The notes under the pieces: generated by a model
The model's input: the letters and a program-made list of their open reading frames with translations, nothing else
The model's database searches: none
What the model was told of the DNA's origin: nothing
Assembly: GCA_005776945.1 (NCBI GenBank)
Contig: SXOB01000090.1
Coordinates: 1-64,000, forward strand
DNA from: Pseudomonadota bacterium
Lineage (GTDB): Bacteria > Myxococcota_A > UBA796 > GCA-2862545
Direction of reading: 5' to 3'
DNA: 64,000 nt
Shown: one piece after another, positions 16,154-25,638 of the stretch
Position numbering within the stretch: position 1 is the stretch's first letter
Layout of the letters: every line of letters starts with the position of its first letter
Made by a program: the position numbers and the translations under genes

Positions 16154-16888
16154 ATGAAAGTCGTCCTCCTCGGTGGAACCACGGGAATGGGTCGGGCCCT
16201 TGCGCGCACGCTCGTGGAGAATGGCCACGACGTGTTTCTCCTCGGATTGCCCCCGCAAGAGCTCACTCGCTCTGCAGAAGACTTGTCCGCGCGCAGCCAA
16301 CGCCCCGTTGGCACGGCCGAACTGGACCTCGAGCAGCCGTCGACGTTCGAACCCGCGCTCGACTCGGCAGACGCAGCGCTGGGTTCGTTCGATACTGTCG
16401 TCGTCACCGCTGGCATGTTCAAGGCTCAAGACGCGCTGGAGGCCGACCTCGAATTCACGCGGCGCATGCTCATCGTGAACTACGCCCACCTCGTCATCTT
16501 CTGTGAACACGTCCGCAGGCGACTCCTCGCCCGCGGAGGCGGCACGCTGTGTTGCTTCAGCTCCGTCGCCGGCGACCGCGGCCGCAAGCCGATCGCGCTG
16601 TACGGCTCGTCCAAGGCCGGCCTCAGCCACTACCTGGAGAGCCTCGATCACAGGCACCGCGCGGAAGGCCTGCGCGTCATCACGGTCAAGCCCGGCTTCG
16701 TCCATACGGGCATGACCGCTGGGCTCAAACCGCCGCCGTTCGCAGGCCAACCCGAAGGCGTCGCCAAGGACGTCCTTCGAGCCCTGACGGCCGGTACGCC
16801 CGTGCTCTACACGCCCTGGCCCTGGCGCTTCGTCATGATGATCATCCGCATGTTGCCTCGCTTCGTGATGCGACGCGTGCAATTTTGA
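16154..16888 (+). CDS. SDR-family oxidoreductase (DprE2-like)
   Basis: A 244-residue short-chain dehydrogenase. The dinucleotide motif is GGTTGMGRALA, with VVVTAG where NNAG is usual, Ser in FSSVAGDRG and the catalytic YGSSKAG. The C-terminal PWPWRFVMMIIRMLP resembles membrane-associated SDRs such as DprE2. ATG 16154 follows the SelW-like stop by one base, so it is the third gene of the selenoprotein operon. A start at 16040 would run through the SelW-like gene in another frame and adds no SDR sequence. Its substrate and any tie to selenium or thiol metabolism are unknown. Confidence 0.87.
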   Translation: MKVVLLGGTTGMGRALARTLVENGHDVFLLGLPPQELTRSAEDLSARSQRPVGTAELDLEQPSTFEPALDSADAALGSFDTVVVTAGMFKAQDALEADLEFTRRMLIVNYAHLVIFCEHVRRRLLARGGGTLCCFSSVAGDRGRKPIALYGSSKAGLSHYLESLDHRHRAEGLRVITVKPGFVHTGMTAGLKPPPFAGQPEGVAKDVLRALTAGTPVLYTPWPWRFVMMIIRMLPRFVMRRVQF

Positions 16889-16949
16889 CCGCGCTGCCGG
16901 GATGGACCCCGGCGGTCGGGGGTTAGCCGGGCGTCGTCCGAGGATGCCC

Positions 16950-17861
16950 ATGTTCGTCGCGATCGCCCTGCTCGCCTCCCTTGCCCACGCCGCCAAGGTC
17001 GAGCCGGCCTCCGTCACCGCCAGCAGCTACTACGCCGAAGGCGACGCTACCTACCCAGCCTCCGGCATCAAAGACGGCAAGGTCGCATCCGCCTGGTTCG
17101 AAGGCGCCGCCGGGTCGGGCCAAGGCGAATCCGTCACGCTCGATTTCGGCGCCGAGAAGTCGCTGACCCGCATCGTCGTTTACCCAGGCCAATGGGAGAA
17201 CTACGACAGCTGGGGCAAAGCGAATCGCCCGAAGGAAGTCGAGTTGAAGTACTCCGACGGGTCCACCGAGCTGTGGACCTTAGAAGATGCGATGTCCCCG
17301 CAGGTCAAGACCTTCGCGGCCCCAAAGAAGACGTCTTCGGTCACGGTGAAGATCAAGCAGATCTACAACGGCTCAGTTTTCCACGACACCGGCATCTCCG
17401 AGATTCAGGTCTTTGACGACAGCCCTGACAAAGGCGCCACCATCACTGGCGTCACCGCGTCGACGACCTTCTCTGGCGACGACGGCACCTCGTACGCGCC
17501 CACCACCGCGGCTGACGGTCTCAAAGACACGTTCTGGTGCGAAGGCAACAAGACCAGCGACGGTACCGGCGAGTGGATCGAACTCCGCTTCGCCAACAAA
17601 TTGCCTGTCAGCAAGCTGCAGATCCTCAACGGAATGGGCAGTTCTGCAGACCTGCACAAACGCGGCAACGCGGCCACCGGCGCCACACTGAAATTCAGCG
17701 ACGGCAGCAGCCAAGACGTGACGCTCAAGGCCCTGTTCCTGCCGCAGACCGTGCCATTCCCGGTCCGGACGACCGATTCCGTTCGCATCACGTTCACGGG
17801 CGTCCGCGCGGGAACCGACTTCAACGACCTCTGCGTGTCCGAGGTCGCCCTCCTCCCCTGA
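16950..17861 (+). CDS. Secreted protein with two NADase-type glycan-binding/discoidin-like domains
   Basis: A 303-residue exported protein with signal peptide MFVAIALLASLAHA. Two similar beta-rich modules follow (about 17-160 and 165-303). Each opens with an A.S.....Y.P...DG....W.EG pattern and continues G.GE.I.L.F, then L.I..G, as in the F5/8-like NADase-type glycan-binding domain. ATG 16950 was chosen because GAGG ends six bases before it; ATG 16944 is possible. No catalytic domain is present, so it probably binds carbohydrate on the cell surface or matrix. It is monocistronic between the SDR and CotH genes. Confidence 0.78.
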   Translation: MFVAIALLASLAHAAKVEPASVTASSYYAEGDATYPASGIKDGKVASAWFEGAAGSGQGESVTLDFGAEKSLTRIVVYPGQWENYDSWGKANRPKEVELKYSDGSTELWTLEDAMSPQVKTFAAPKKTSSVTVKIKQIYNGSVFHDTGISEIQVFDDSPDKGATITGVTASTTFSGDDGTSYAPTTAADGLKDTFWCEGNKTSDGTGEWIELRFANKLPVSKLQILNGMGSSADLHKRGNAATGATLKFSDGSSQDVTLKALFLPQTVPFPVRTTDSVRITFTGVRAGTDFNDLCVSEVALLP

Positions 17862-17937
17862 CCGACGACCGCGCACCCAAGGCCACCCCCTTCACGGCAC
17901 CCAAACGGTGTAGACTGGGCGCGGAGGCGCTGAAACG

Positions 17938-19218
17938 ATGCTGATCCACGCTTGGCTCGCGTGCACCCAACCCGACGCGACGGGCGGTGGACCCACGCCC
18001 GACGGCTGGACCACGGAAACGGGCCCTCTGCCAAACCCCACCACCGACACGACCACTGGCACACCTCCGACCGGCACGACCGATGACGGCGATGGTGATG
18101 ACGATGACGATGACGACGGCGAGTTCCTGTTCTCCGAGACCGTCCACGTCTTCGCGCTCGAGATCCCCGACGCGTCCTGGAACGAATTGGAAGGCGACCT
18201 GTGGGGGGGTGGGGACTACGTCGGCGCCTACTTGACCACGCCCGAGCTGGACGTGATCGAGGTCGGAATCAAGCTCACGGGTCAGTCGTCCTTTCAGGGG
18301 ATCAACGACAAACCGTCGTTCAAGATCAAAGTCGATTTCTTCGACGAGCTGCAACGCTACGACGGCTTGAAGAAGTTCAACCTCCATAATCTGACATGGG
18401 ACGGCAGTTTCACTGCCGAGTACCTGTCCTACCGGATTTGGCGCGAATTCGGCCTCCCAGCGCCGCGGGTGAGCCACGGCGAGCTCACCGTGAACGGCGA
18501 GCTGTACGGCTTGTACAGCCTCGTCGAAAACGTCGACGGCCAGATGCTCGACGAGCACTTTGACGACGACAACGGCAACCTCTACGAAGGGGCCGGCTGT
18601 GACCTGGACTGGTGCGATTGCCTCGAGGTCGACATCGACGACGAGGGCACGCACGCGGCGCTTGGCGAGTTGTGCGACGCAGCCACAGAAGAGGGCGACG
18701 CCTGGAACACCGCCATCCACGACGCGATGAATTGGGACCACTTCGTCGGCCACATCGCGATGGAAGCCTGGATCTCCCACTGGGACGGCTACTCGTGGAA
18801 CAACAACAACTTCCGGCTGTACCACGAGCCGACGCTCGACCAATTCAGCTTCATCCCTTGGTCGACTGACCTGTCCTTTGGCTGGGCCGGGCCGCGCACC
18901 CCCGGAGACCCGCCGAGCTGCCACACCTACGCAACCGACATCTCCACCTACACGCTCGGCATCCTCAACCAGTCCTGCTACGACGATCTGGAGTGCCAGG
19001 CGGACTACGCCGACAAGATGCTGGCCATCAGCGACCTCGTCGAGACCCTGCCGTACGAGACCTGGATCGACGAAGCCGTGGCCAGGTTGGACCCCTACGT
19101 CCAAGCCGACACCAAGCGCTCCTACACGATTCAGGACTTCTACGACCAAAACGAGTGCTTCAAGGACTTCCTGCGCGAGCGGCCGCAGGAAATTCGAGAC
19201 GCCGTCCCCGGCCTCTGA
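17938..19218 (+). CDS. CotH-family (kinase-like) lipoprotein
   Basis: A 426-residue predicted lipoprotein with the ultra-short signal MLIHAWLAC (Cys9); an in-frame TAG upstream with no intervening start fixes the ATG behind GGAGG. A Thr/Pro/Gly linker and an Asp run precede a CotH domain (about 65-420). It is recognised by HVFALEIPDASWNEL, the KLTGQSSFQG and KPSFKIKVDF strands, GLKKFNLHN, and HWDGYSWNNNNFRLYHEP with FIPWSTDLSFGW. CotH proteins are atypical kinases first known from spore coats; in myxobacteria they are exported and of unknown target. The Asp run suggests metal binding. Confidence 0.85.
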   Translation: MLIHAWLACTQPDATGGGPTPDGWTTETGPLPNPTTDTTTGTPPTGTTDDGDGDDDDDDDGEFLFSETVHVFALEIPDASWNELEGDLWGGGDYVGAYLTTPELDVIEVGIKLTGQSSFQGINDKPSFKIKVDFFDELQRYDGLKKFNLHNLTWDGSFTAEYLSYRIWREFGLPAPRVSHGELTVNGELYGLYSLVENVDGQMLDEHFDDDNGNLYEGAGCDLDWCDCLEVDIDDEGTHAALGELCDAATEEGDAWNTAIHDAMNWDHFVGHIAMEAWISHWDGYSWNNNNFRLYHEPTLDQFSFIPWSTDLSFGWAGPRTPGDPPSCHTYATDISTYTLGILNQSCYDDLECQADYADKMLAISDLVETLPYETWIDEAVARLDPYVQADTKRSYTIQDFYDQNECFKDFLRERPQEIRDAVPGL

Positions 19219-19230
19219 CCCGACCGGACG

Positions 19231-19782
19231 CTATGGCGCCGTGCCGTCGCTGATCACGTTGGCTTCGAGCAGCAGCCCGACGTCTTCGTCGAGCAGGTGT
19301 TCGTAGATCGTCTGATCCCAGGTCCCGCGTGGGTCCTCGTGGATGGGCAGCGAGAACACACGTCCAGGCACGGCCTCCATCAGGTCCGAGAACGCGACGT
19401 TCTGGCTGTAGAAGACGCGGAACGGAAAGTTCGCTTTCCGGTTCACCTTGGCCACCTGGGCAGCAAGGTCGAAGTTCATGGGCTTGAAGGCCCAGGGCAG
19501 GTGCACGCCCGCCTGTTCGACCGCGGCGCCAAGCTGCAAGAGAATGTGCTTGTTTCCTGGCGTGTACCGCAGGTCTCCGCAGTGCAAACGTTCACGGACG
19601 CGCGCATTGTCCGGGTCGTCCAGCAGATCCAGCAACGGCCCGACGAGCGACAGGTCCGTCGCGCGGCGCCTGGCGTCGAACACGTTGCCGAGAATCGCGA
19701 AGTATCGCTCGACGCGTCCGAGCCGGGGAACGTCCACCACGAGGTCCAGGCGCTCGTCGTAGTCGAGGCCCAACCGCACCAA
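19231..19782 (-). CDS. Hypothetical protein, start uncertain, possibly 5'-truncated
   Basis: A 183-residue soluble protein I do not recognise. It has a mixed alpha/beta look, with stretches such as LDLVVDVPRLGRVERYFAIL and GVHLPWAFKPMNFD. The only possible start codons are TTG 19782 and GTG 19779. Coding-like sequence continues upstream in frame (SHAPYLYTDRATAIDK) to a TAG at about 19855 without any start codon or signal peptide. The gene may therefore be a remnant of a longer one or use an unusual start. It is convergent with the CotH gene and divergent from the next. Confidence 0.6.
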   Translation of the reverse strand: MVRLGLDYDERLDLVVDVPRLGRVERYFAILGNVFDARRRATDLSLVGPLLDLLDDPDNARVRERLHCGDLRYTPGNKHILLQLGAAVEQAGVHLPWAFKPMNFDLAAQVAKVNRKANFPFRVFYSQNVAFSDLMEAVPGRVFSLPIHEDPRGTWDQTIYEHLLDEDVGLLLEANVISDGTAP

Positions 19783-19879
19783 CTTGTCGATGGCCGTCGC
19801 GCGGTCCGTGTAAAGGTAGGGTGCGTGCGAAGCGCCTCCGGCCGTCGCACGGGCCTAACCGGCGGGGAGCGCGGGGTCC

Positions 19880-19898
19880 GGCCCGCGTTAGGCGGGCC
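19880..19898. promoter_or_regulatory. GC-rich inverted repeat in divergent intergenic region
   Basis: GGCCCGC (19880-19886) and GCGGGCC (19892-19898) flank the loop GTTAG, ending four bases before the ATG at 19903. It could sequester the start or be an operator; no T run follows, so it is not a typical terminator. Confidence 0.4.
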
Positions 19899-19902
19899 CC
19901 CC

Positions 19903-20304
19903 ATGCCGCCAGGCCTCGGAGACACCGAACGCGCCGTCGCGAGCACCATCGCGACGTGGCTTTACCCACCGGCGGGCGCGCTTGGCGTCTCCGGTGCGGC
20001 CGACCGCGTCTCGGTCTACGTCGACGACTACGCGGCCCGCCTCCCGACCGCCAGCCGCCTCCAGTTCCGCGCTTTGCTGCACGCTATGGACCGCGGCTTC
20101 GGCCCCTGGGCCGGCCGGCCGACCGCTCGCCTGACCGAGGCGCGGCCGAAGGACGTCGCCGCCTACCTCACAGCCTGGGCCAAGGCGCCGACCTACACCC
20201 AGCGCATGCTTTTCGAAGGACTCCGCACCGTGCTCATGATGGCCTATGCTTCTGACCCCGAGGTCCGGGCAAGGTGTGGCATTCCATGGCTCGGTGACAC
20301 CTGA
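19903..20304 (+). CDS. Small partner protein of the GMC dehydrogenase (gluconate dehydrogenase subunit 3-like)
   Basis: A 133-residue helical protein starting at ATG 19903. It has the size and layout of the small subunits that pair with GMC dehydrogenases, including the pattern F..LL..MD.GFGPW and a C-terminal FEGLRTVLMMAYASDP. It is followed 50 bases later by the GMC gene, which supports the pairing. It has no evident signal peptide. The assignment rests mainly on context and size. Confidence 0.65.
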   Translation: MPPGLGDTERAVASTIATWLYPPAGALGVSGAADRVSVYVDDYAARLPTASRLQFRALLHAMDRGFGPWAGRPTARLTEARPKDVAAYLTAWAKAPTYTQRMLFEGLRTVLMMAYASDPEVRARCGIPWLGDT

Positions 20305-20354
20305 CGCTCCCACCCCTCCGCAATCCCGATCTCCTTGGTCGTCCTCCAGCGCCC

Positions 20355-21881
20355 GTGGGCGAAGGTCCACGCCTGCGCGAGCCCAAAGACCACGTCGCGG
20401 ACCTGCGCCTGCATTGCGACGTCGTCGTGGTCGGGTCGGGGCCTGCTGGCGCCATCGCGGCGTGGCGCCTGGCCAGCGCCGGTGTCGACGTCGTCCTCCT
20501 CGAAGCCGGTCCGTGGGTTCGCACCTTCCAACCCGACGTGGGGCGCACCCTCGCGTCGTCGTTCTGGGACGGCGGCGTCCGCGTGACCCGCGGAAACGTC
20601 CTCCTGCCGACGCTGCAAGCCCGATGCCTCGGCGGCGGCTCTGTCTACAACTCCGCGATCTGCATGCGGCCGACGACCGGGGCTCTTGCGAGGTGGCGCG
20701 ACGCCCACGGGATCGACTTCACCAGCGGCGAACTGGATGCCGACTTCGACGCCGTTGAGCGCCTCATGGGCGTCAAACCCGTCGCTCCGGACGTCATGGG
20801 TCGCCGAAACGAGTTGTTTCTCGAGGCTGCAAAGCGGCTCGGCTGGGCAGCGGAAGTCATCCAACGCAACGAGGAGGGTTGCCAAGGCAGCGCCAACTGC
20901 ATCCTTGGTTGCCGCGTCGGCGCCAAGCTCTCCATGGACCGACGGAGCATCCCCGAGGCGATGGCACTTGGCGCCCGCGTCGTCACTGGCGCGGTCGTCG
21001 ACCGCCTCCTCCTCTCGCGCGGCCGCGCCCGCGGCGTCGAGGGTCACCTCATCAACGAGGCCGGTGAGTCTGCCCACGCGCTCCGCGTCACCGCAAAGGC
21101 GACCGTGCTCGCCGCTGGCACCATCGCAACGCCTGCGCTCATGCGGCGATCGGGGCTCCGCAAGCCTGGCATCGGCGACAACCTTCGCTTCCACCCATCG
21201 ACCTACCTGCTCGGCCGCTTCGACAGCGAGATCCTGCCCTGGCAGGGGGCGACCCAGGGCGCCCACACGACCGAGTTCCTTGACCGGGGCATCAAGCTCG
21301 AGTCCCTCTGGGCCGACCCCGCCGTGTTCTCGATTCGATTCCCCGTCGAAGGCTTGGCCTTCCAAGAGTGGATGGCCCGGTGGCCTCAGATCGCTGTCTG
21401 GGACGGCTGGGTGTCGGGTGACGACAGCGTCGGGGCCGTCCGCGAAGTGGGTCCGCGACTCGACCTGACCTGGAACTTCGGCGCCCGCGACGTCAAGTTG
21501 CTTCAGGAGACCAACGCGCTCCTCGCCGAGATGTTCCGCGCGGCCGGCGCCCGCGAAGTGCTGCCCGGCATGCGGGGTTTGCCCGCCGTGTTGTCGGCGG
21601 ACGACGCGCCCGAGCGCATCCGCGCTGCCAGGGTGACCGCGACCGACCTGCCAACGGCGTCGAATCACGTCTTCGGGGCCACGCCGATGGGCGCGGATCC
21701 CGCGACGGCAGCGACGGACAAACACGGCGCCGTCTACGGCACCGAGGACCTCTACGTCGTCGACACCGGCCTGTTCCCAGAGAGCCCCGGCGTCAACCCG
21801 ATGCTGACGGCAATGGCCCTTGCCCACGCCATCGGCGGGACGGTCGCCGACCGCGTGGCGTCAGCCGCCCGCGCGCCGTAG
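20355..21881 (+). CDS. GMC family oxidoreductase
   Basis: A 508-residue flavoprotein of the glucose-methanol-choline family. The FAD motif VVVVGSGPAGAIAAWRLA is at about residues 23-40, with LLEAGP after it. The substrate-domain glycine motif is RCLGGGSVYNSAICMRP, and VLAAGTIATPALM follows. The C-terminal signature has SNHVFGATPMG (catalytic His) and ESPGVNPMLTAMALA (second catalytic Asn). GTG 20355 is the only usual start in frame after a stop at about 20297, and no good ribosome site is visible. It probably oxidises an alcohol or sterol-like substrate and passes electrons on with its small partner. The 3' end overlaps the GAF gene by 21 bases, convergently. Confidence 0.9.
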   Translation: MGEGPRLREPKDHVADLRLHCDVVVVGSGPAGAIAAWRLASAGVDVVLLEAGPWVRTFQPDVGRTLASSFWDGGVRVTRGNVLLPTLQARCLGGGSVYNSAICMRPTTGALARWRDAHGIDFTSGELDADFDAVERLMGVKPVAPDVMGRRNELFLEAAKRLGWAAEVIQRNEEGCQGSANCILGCRVGAKLSMDRRSIPEAMALGARVVTGAVVDRLLLSRGRARGVEGHLINEAGESAHALRVTAKATVLAAGTIATPALMRRSGLRKPGIGDNLRFHPSTYLLGRFDSEILPWQGATQGAHTTEFLDRGIKLESLWADPAVFSIRFPVEGLAFQEWMARWPQIAVWDGWVSGDDSVGAVREVGPRLDLTWNFGARDVKLLQETNALLAEMFRAAGAREVLPGMRGLPAVLSADDAPERIRAARVTATDLPTASNHVFGATPMGADPATAATDKHGAVYGTEDLYVVDTGLFPESPGVNPMLTAMALAHAIGGTVADRVASAARAP

Positions 21882-22808
21882 GGCCGCCGCCACGACCGGT
21901 GCAAGCTCCGACGCCAGGCTCTGCCAGCGCAGTTGTTCGCCCAACACCGACGCGATGCTCGCAAGCGTTTCGACGTCCACTTGGTCGAAGGCCGATTGAC
22001 CGTTGCCGCGATTGATCAGCTGGAGCACGCCCCGCACGCGCCCACCGCCCCGAATCGGAACGGCCGCCATGCCGCGGATCTCCGGTTGGCCATCGGTGCC
22101 TTCGCCGGCGTGCCAGGGCAACTGCCGGACGTCATTCGAGGCCAGCGGACGTCCACTTTGGAACGTGAAGCCGGCGACGCCGACCGCGGTTCCCGTGACG
22201 CGGCCCACCCACTGGCTGCCATGGGGGCCGCTACCCGCCACGAAGAGCAATCGGCTGTCGGCCTCCAGCAGGATGGCGCCCGATTCGCACGGCACCGCCT
22301 CCTGCGCGATGAGCAGCGTGAGTTGGCAAACGAGGGGCGCCGTTCCGCGCAGGGCGACGACGCCGTCCTGCTCTTCGACCTCCGGCTCGTCCGGGTCGTC
22401 CTTCGGCAACGCAAGCGGCGGCGTGGCAAGCACGGGAACAGGGGCCGGGCGACGCGCCGGCGGCGCGACTTCGGCGGGCGCTGGGGGCGACACGGCGCGA
22501 AGCGGGGGCAGCGGCGGCGTCTCAGAGACCCGACGTTCGGGGGTGAGCTCGCGTCCCGGAATTGCAGGCGTGGCCGACGTCGTCTCGTCGTCGAGGAACT
22601 CACTGACCGAGAACAGTTCGCTTTCTTCGGTCGAAACCACGTCGGCATAGGGGACCGTATTCGGGTCCGCCCCATCCTCGCCGAGCAGGTCGAAGCCCTC
22701 GTCACCGTCGTGGGCGGCTGGGTCCTTGGGGGTCCGGCTCGGAAAATTGACGCGGCGCACAGGGGGCGGCGTTCGCAATGGCGGCTCGTCGAACGGCGTG
22801 CGACCCAT
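21861..22808 (-). CDS. GAF domain protein with long disordered N-terminus
   Basis: A 315-residue cytoplasmic protein. Residues 1-150 are Pro/Glu/Asp-rich and probably disordered. A GAF small-molecule-binding domain occupies about 155-295, seen from SGAILLEADSRLLFVAGSG, GVAGFTFQSGRPL and the GVLQLINRGNGQ.AFDQVD signature that precedes the last helix. There is no output domain, so it may act through partners, as similar stand-alone GAF proteins do in myxobacterial signalling. ATG 22808 is divergent from the RND gene. Confidence 0.82.
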   Translation of the reverse strand: MGRTPFDEPPLRTPPPVRRVNFPSRTPKDPAAHDGDEGFDLLGEDGADPNTVPYADVVSTEESELFSVSEFLDDETTSATPAIPGRELTPERRVSETPPLPPLRAVSPPAPAEVAPPARRPAPVPVLATPPLALPKDDPDEPEVEEQDGVVALRGTAPLVCQLTLLIAQEAVPCESGAILLEADSRLLFVAGSGPHGSQWVGRVTGTAVGVAGFTFQSGRPLASNDVRQLPWHAGEGTDGQPEIRGMAAVPIRGGGRVRGVLQLINRGNGQSAFDQVDVETLASIASVLGEQLRWQSLASELAPVVAAALRRAGG

Positions 22809-22870
22809 GCGCCCCCCGGCAGATCCGCTGCCGTCCCGCCCTAGGATAACCCGACCACTTCGGGGGCCGC

Positions 22871-25531
22871 ATGACGGATCGCTGGGTCGCTTGGGTTCAA
22901 CGACCCGTCACCGCGACCATCCTCCTCGCCCTGACCGTCCTCGCCGTCCTCGGGATGGCGCCACTCGCCGCCCGCGTCGAGCGCGACGACGACCTGCTCG
23001 CCTTTCTGCCCGCAGACAGTCCCGAGATCATCGGCTTCCGGGAGGTGTCCGACCGCTTCGGTGGGCTCGACATCACGTTCGTGGGATTCGAGACGGCCGA
23101 CGCCCTCGACCCCGCCTTTCTTCGCAAGCTCGGCGCTCTCGCCACCGACCTCGACGAGCTCGAGGGGCTGGACGCGACCCTCTCGCTCGCAAATGTCGAT
23201 GATTTCCGCCAAGACCCGTCTGGCGGAATCGTCTCCGACCGCCTCATTCAGCCCGACGACGGAATGACGCGCGAAGCCCGCTGGGAGCGCATCCGCAGCC
23301 GGCCCCAGGTCGCGGGCAACCTGGTGTCCGCCGACGGCAAGAGCGCCCTGCTGCTCGCATTCCACGCCGTGGGCTCGGACCCACGCACCGTCGCCGGCGG
23401 CATTGCGGCGGCCACCGCCAAGCACTTCGAAGGCGGCTCCTGGCACCTCGGAGGGAGCCCGGCCATCGCGCGGCACATCTACGAGACGACCGAACGCGAC
23501 CTGGCGATCCTCAGCCCGATCGCGGTCGCCGTCATCCTGGCCATTGGCATCGCGTCGTTCCGATCGCTCTGGGCCACCGCATTGGCGCTTGGCACGACAA
23601 GCATCGGCGTCCTCGCGACATTCGCGGCGCTCGGCGCCACGGGGACCCCGTTCACGCTCGTCCTTTCCGCCATGCCGGTCATCTTGTTCGCGCTCGGCAC
23701 GGCTTACAGCGTCCACCTCCTGTCGCGCGCCACGTCCGCGCGCCGCGACGGCCTGAGCACATCTGACGCTGTGGCCCGCGCGCTGCGCGAATCCGGCGCC
23801 ACCGTGCTCGCGTCGGGCCTCACCACCGTCGCCGGCCTCGCGAGTCTCGCGACGATGGACATCGCGCCCATGCGCGTCTTCGGCCTCACCACGGCGCTTG
23901 GCATCGGCGTGACGCTGGTCTTGGCCCTGACCCTCGTCCCGGCCCTTCTGAGTCGATTTGGCCTCGACGGGGCACCGCCCCCAGGCGGCCGCGGAGGACC
24001 CACCGAGCGCCTCGCCAAGGCGACGATCGGGTCGCCGCGCCTCGTCGTCGCCACGCTGGCCGTCGTGCTCGCCGTCGGCGCCTACGGCACGACCCTCGTC
24101 GACGCGCGCGTCGACGTGCGCGCATTCCTCGCCCCGGGCAGCGAACCGGCTCGCGCCGTGCAATTCCTCGAGACGGCCTTTGGCGGGAGCCAGGTGCTAC
24201 AGGTGGAAGTGACCGGCGATGCGGGAGAACCCGCCGTACTCCGCGAGATTCGACGGCTGCAGGACGCGCTGTCTGCCGTTCCCTACGCCACGCGCACCGA
24301 CTCCATCGTCGACGTCGTTCCCCTCCTCAATCAGGCCTTCGCGGACGTTCGGCGGGTTCCGGAGTCGCGCGAACAACTCGGCCTGCTGTACGGGTTCGTG
24401 GCAGGCCGCCGGGCGGTCGACGCTCTCGTCACCAAGGACCGCACGTCCTCCCTCATGCACGTCCGACTGGCGACGAACGACCCCGACGGCCTTGACGCCG
24501 CCGTGGCCCACGCCGAAACCGTCGCCCGACCCCTTGCAGGTGCGTACCGCGTCACCCGCGACCCCGAACGCTCACGGGCCTTGGCCGTCGACGCCATCGC
24601 CCACCGGCTCGGCAACGCAACCGCCGTCCGCCAGGTATTCGACGAGCCCCCCACCGCGAGCGTCGCCGTACTCTCGGCCGCGCTGGCGGCCTACCTTTCC
24701 GGCCCCGAGTGTTTCGTTCCGTTGCCAGCCGACGTCGCTGCCGCCCTGGCCGACCTTGTCGTCGCCGAGGTGCCGCAGACCGTTTGGGGGCCCGCCATCG
24801 AGCCTTACGGCGCACCCGATGAAGTCGCGATGGCCATCGACTCGACCCTTCCCGGCCTCCGCCTTCGCTACGACGCGGAGGTCGCGGCCGATGCGCTGTT
24901 GGCGGCCACCGGTGGAGATGCCACCCAACGCGACATCGTCGCGGGGCTCTGGCTCGAGGCCGCTGACCCCGTTCTCACTCCCGATCCACGGGGGACCACG
25001 GTCCTCGACGTACGCGTGACCGGAACGCCGGTGCTGTACCGAGGCCTCGCCCGCAGCGTCACAGCCAACATGATCAGCAGCTTGGCCTCCAGCCTGCTGC
25101 TCGTCTTCATCCTCGAGGTCCTCTTCTTCCGAAGCGTACTGCGGGCGTTCATTGCAACGACGCCAACGGCGGTCGCTCTGGTGGTGATTTACGGCGGCAT
25201 GGGCCTCGCCGGAACCCACCTCGACGTTGGCACCTCCATGCTCGGCTCGATCGTCATCGGCGCCGGCGTCGACTTCGGCATCCACCTCGCGCGGGCCATC
25301 GACGACCGCGGCGGCGACGTCTTCGCAGGCGTGGCCGACGCCGCACCCGGCATCTGGGTCAATGCCTCGATGGTCGCCGCGGGCTTTGCCGTCCTGACCT
25401 TAGGCGACGCCCCACCCCTGTTCAACATCGGCTGGCTCACCACCGGCGCCATGTTCACGGCAGCCCTGGCGACCCTTGCCATCGTCCCCTTCGGGTGGCA
25501 TCGGTTGGCAGCCAGCACCACCAGGGCCTGA
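22871..25531 (+). CDS. RND superfamily (MMPL-type) transporter
   Basis: An 886-residue inner-membrane transporter. The layout is one N-terminal helix, a periplasmic domain (about 35-215), a five- to six-helix bundle (215-370), helix 7 at 390, a second periplasmic domain (410-730) and a last bundle. The sterol-sensing-like motifs LFALGTAYSVHLLSRA and GAGVDFGIHLARAI are characteristic of MMPL/HpnN-type lipid exporters. The start follows TAGGATAAC and GGGGG. It heads a likely operon with a LolA-like protein and an outer-membrane barrel, which suggests movement of a lipid or lipoprotein from inner to outer membrane; the cargo is not known. Confidence 0.9.
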   Translation: MTDRWVAWVQRPVTATILLALTVLAVLGMAPLAARVERDDDLLAFLPADSPEIIGFREVSDRFGGLDITFVGFETADALDPAFLRKLGALATDLDELEGLDATLSLANVDDFRQDPSGGIVSDRLIQPDDGMTREARWERIRSRPQVAGNLVSADGKSALLLAFHAVGSDPRTVAGGIAAATAKHFEGGSWHLGGSPAIARHIYETTERDLAILSPIAVAVILAIGIASFRSLWATALALGTTSIGVLATFAALGATGTPFTLVLSAMPVILFALGTAYSVHLLSRATSARRDGLSTSDAVARALRESGATVLASGLTTVAGLASLATMDIAPMRVFGLTTALGIGVTLVLALTLVPALLSRFGLDGAPPPGGRGGPTERLAKATIGSPRLVVATLAVVLAVGAYGTTLVDARVDVRAFLAPGSEPARAVQFLETAFGGSQVLQVEVTGDAGEPAVLREIRRLQDALSAVPYATRTDSIVDVVPLLNQAFADVRRVPESREQLGLLYGFVAGRRAVDALVTKDRTSSLMHVRLATNDPDGLDAAVAHAETVARPLAGAYRVTRDPERSRALAVDAIAHRLGNATAVRQVFDEPPTASVAVLSAALAAYLSGPECFVPLPADVAAALADLVVAEVPQTVWGPAIEPYGAPDEVAMAIDSTLPGLRLRYDAEVAADALLAATGGDATQRDIVAGLWLEAADPVLTPDPRGTTVLDVRVTGTPVLYRGLARSVTANMISSLASSLLLVFILEVLFFRSVLRAFIATTPTAVALVVIYGGMGLAGTHLDVGTSMLGSIVIGAGVDFGIHLARAIDDRGGDVFAGVADAAPGIWVNASMVAAGFAVLTLGDAPPLFNIGWLTTGAMFTAALATLAIVPFGWHRLAASTTRA

Positions 25532-25638
25532 ACGCTCCCTTGCACGCCGGGGCCGCAACAGGACGGGGTTTTGCAGCAGCCTGCCATGGAAGAGATGACG
25601 CTTCCACGGGTCCGTGTGACGACACGCCAGGAGGTCCG

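Noticed and set aside
15954-16157. 67-codon plus-strand frame over the SelW-like gene
   Set aside because: It is Arg/Gly-rich with no homology by eye, whereas the other frame reads as a complete SelW-like protein once TGA is taken as Sec.
20244-21827. 527-codon minus-strand frame opposite the GMC gene
   Set aside because: The GMC protein on the plus strand has all family motifs; the minus frame has none.
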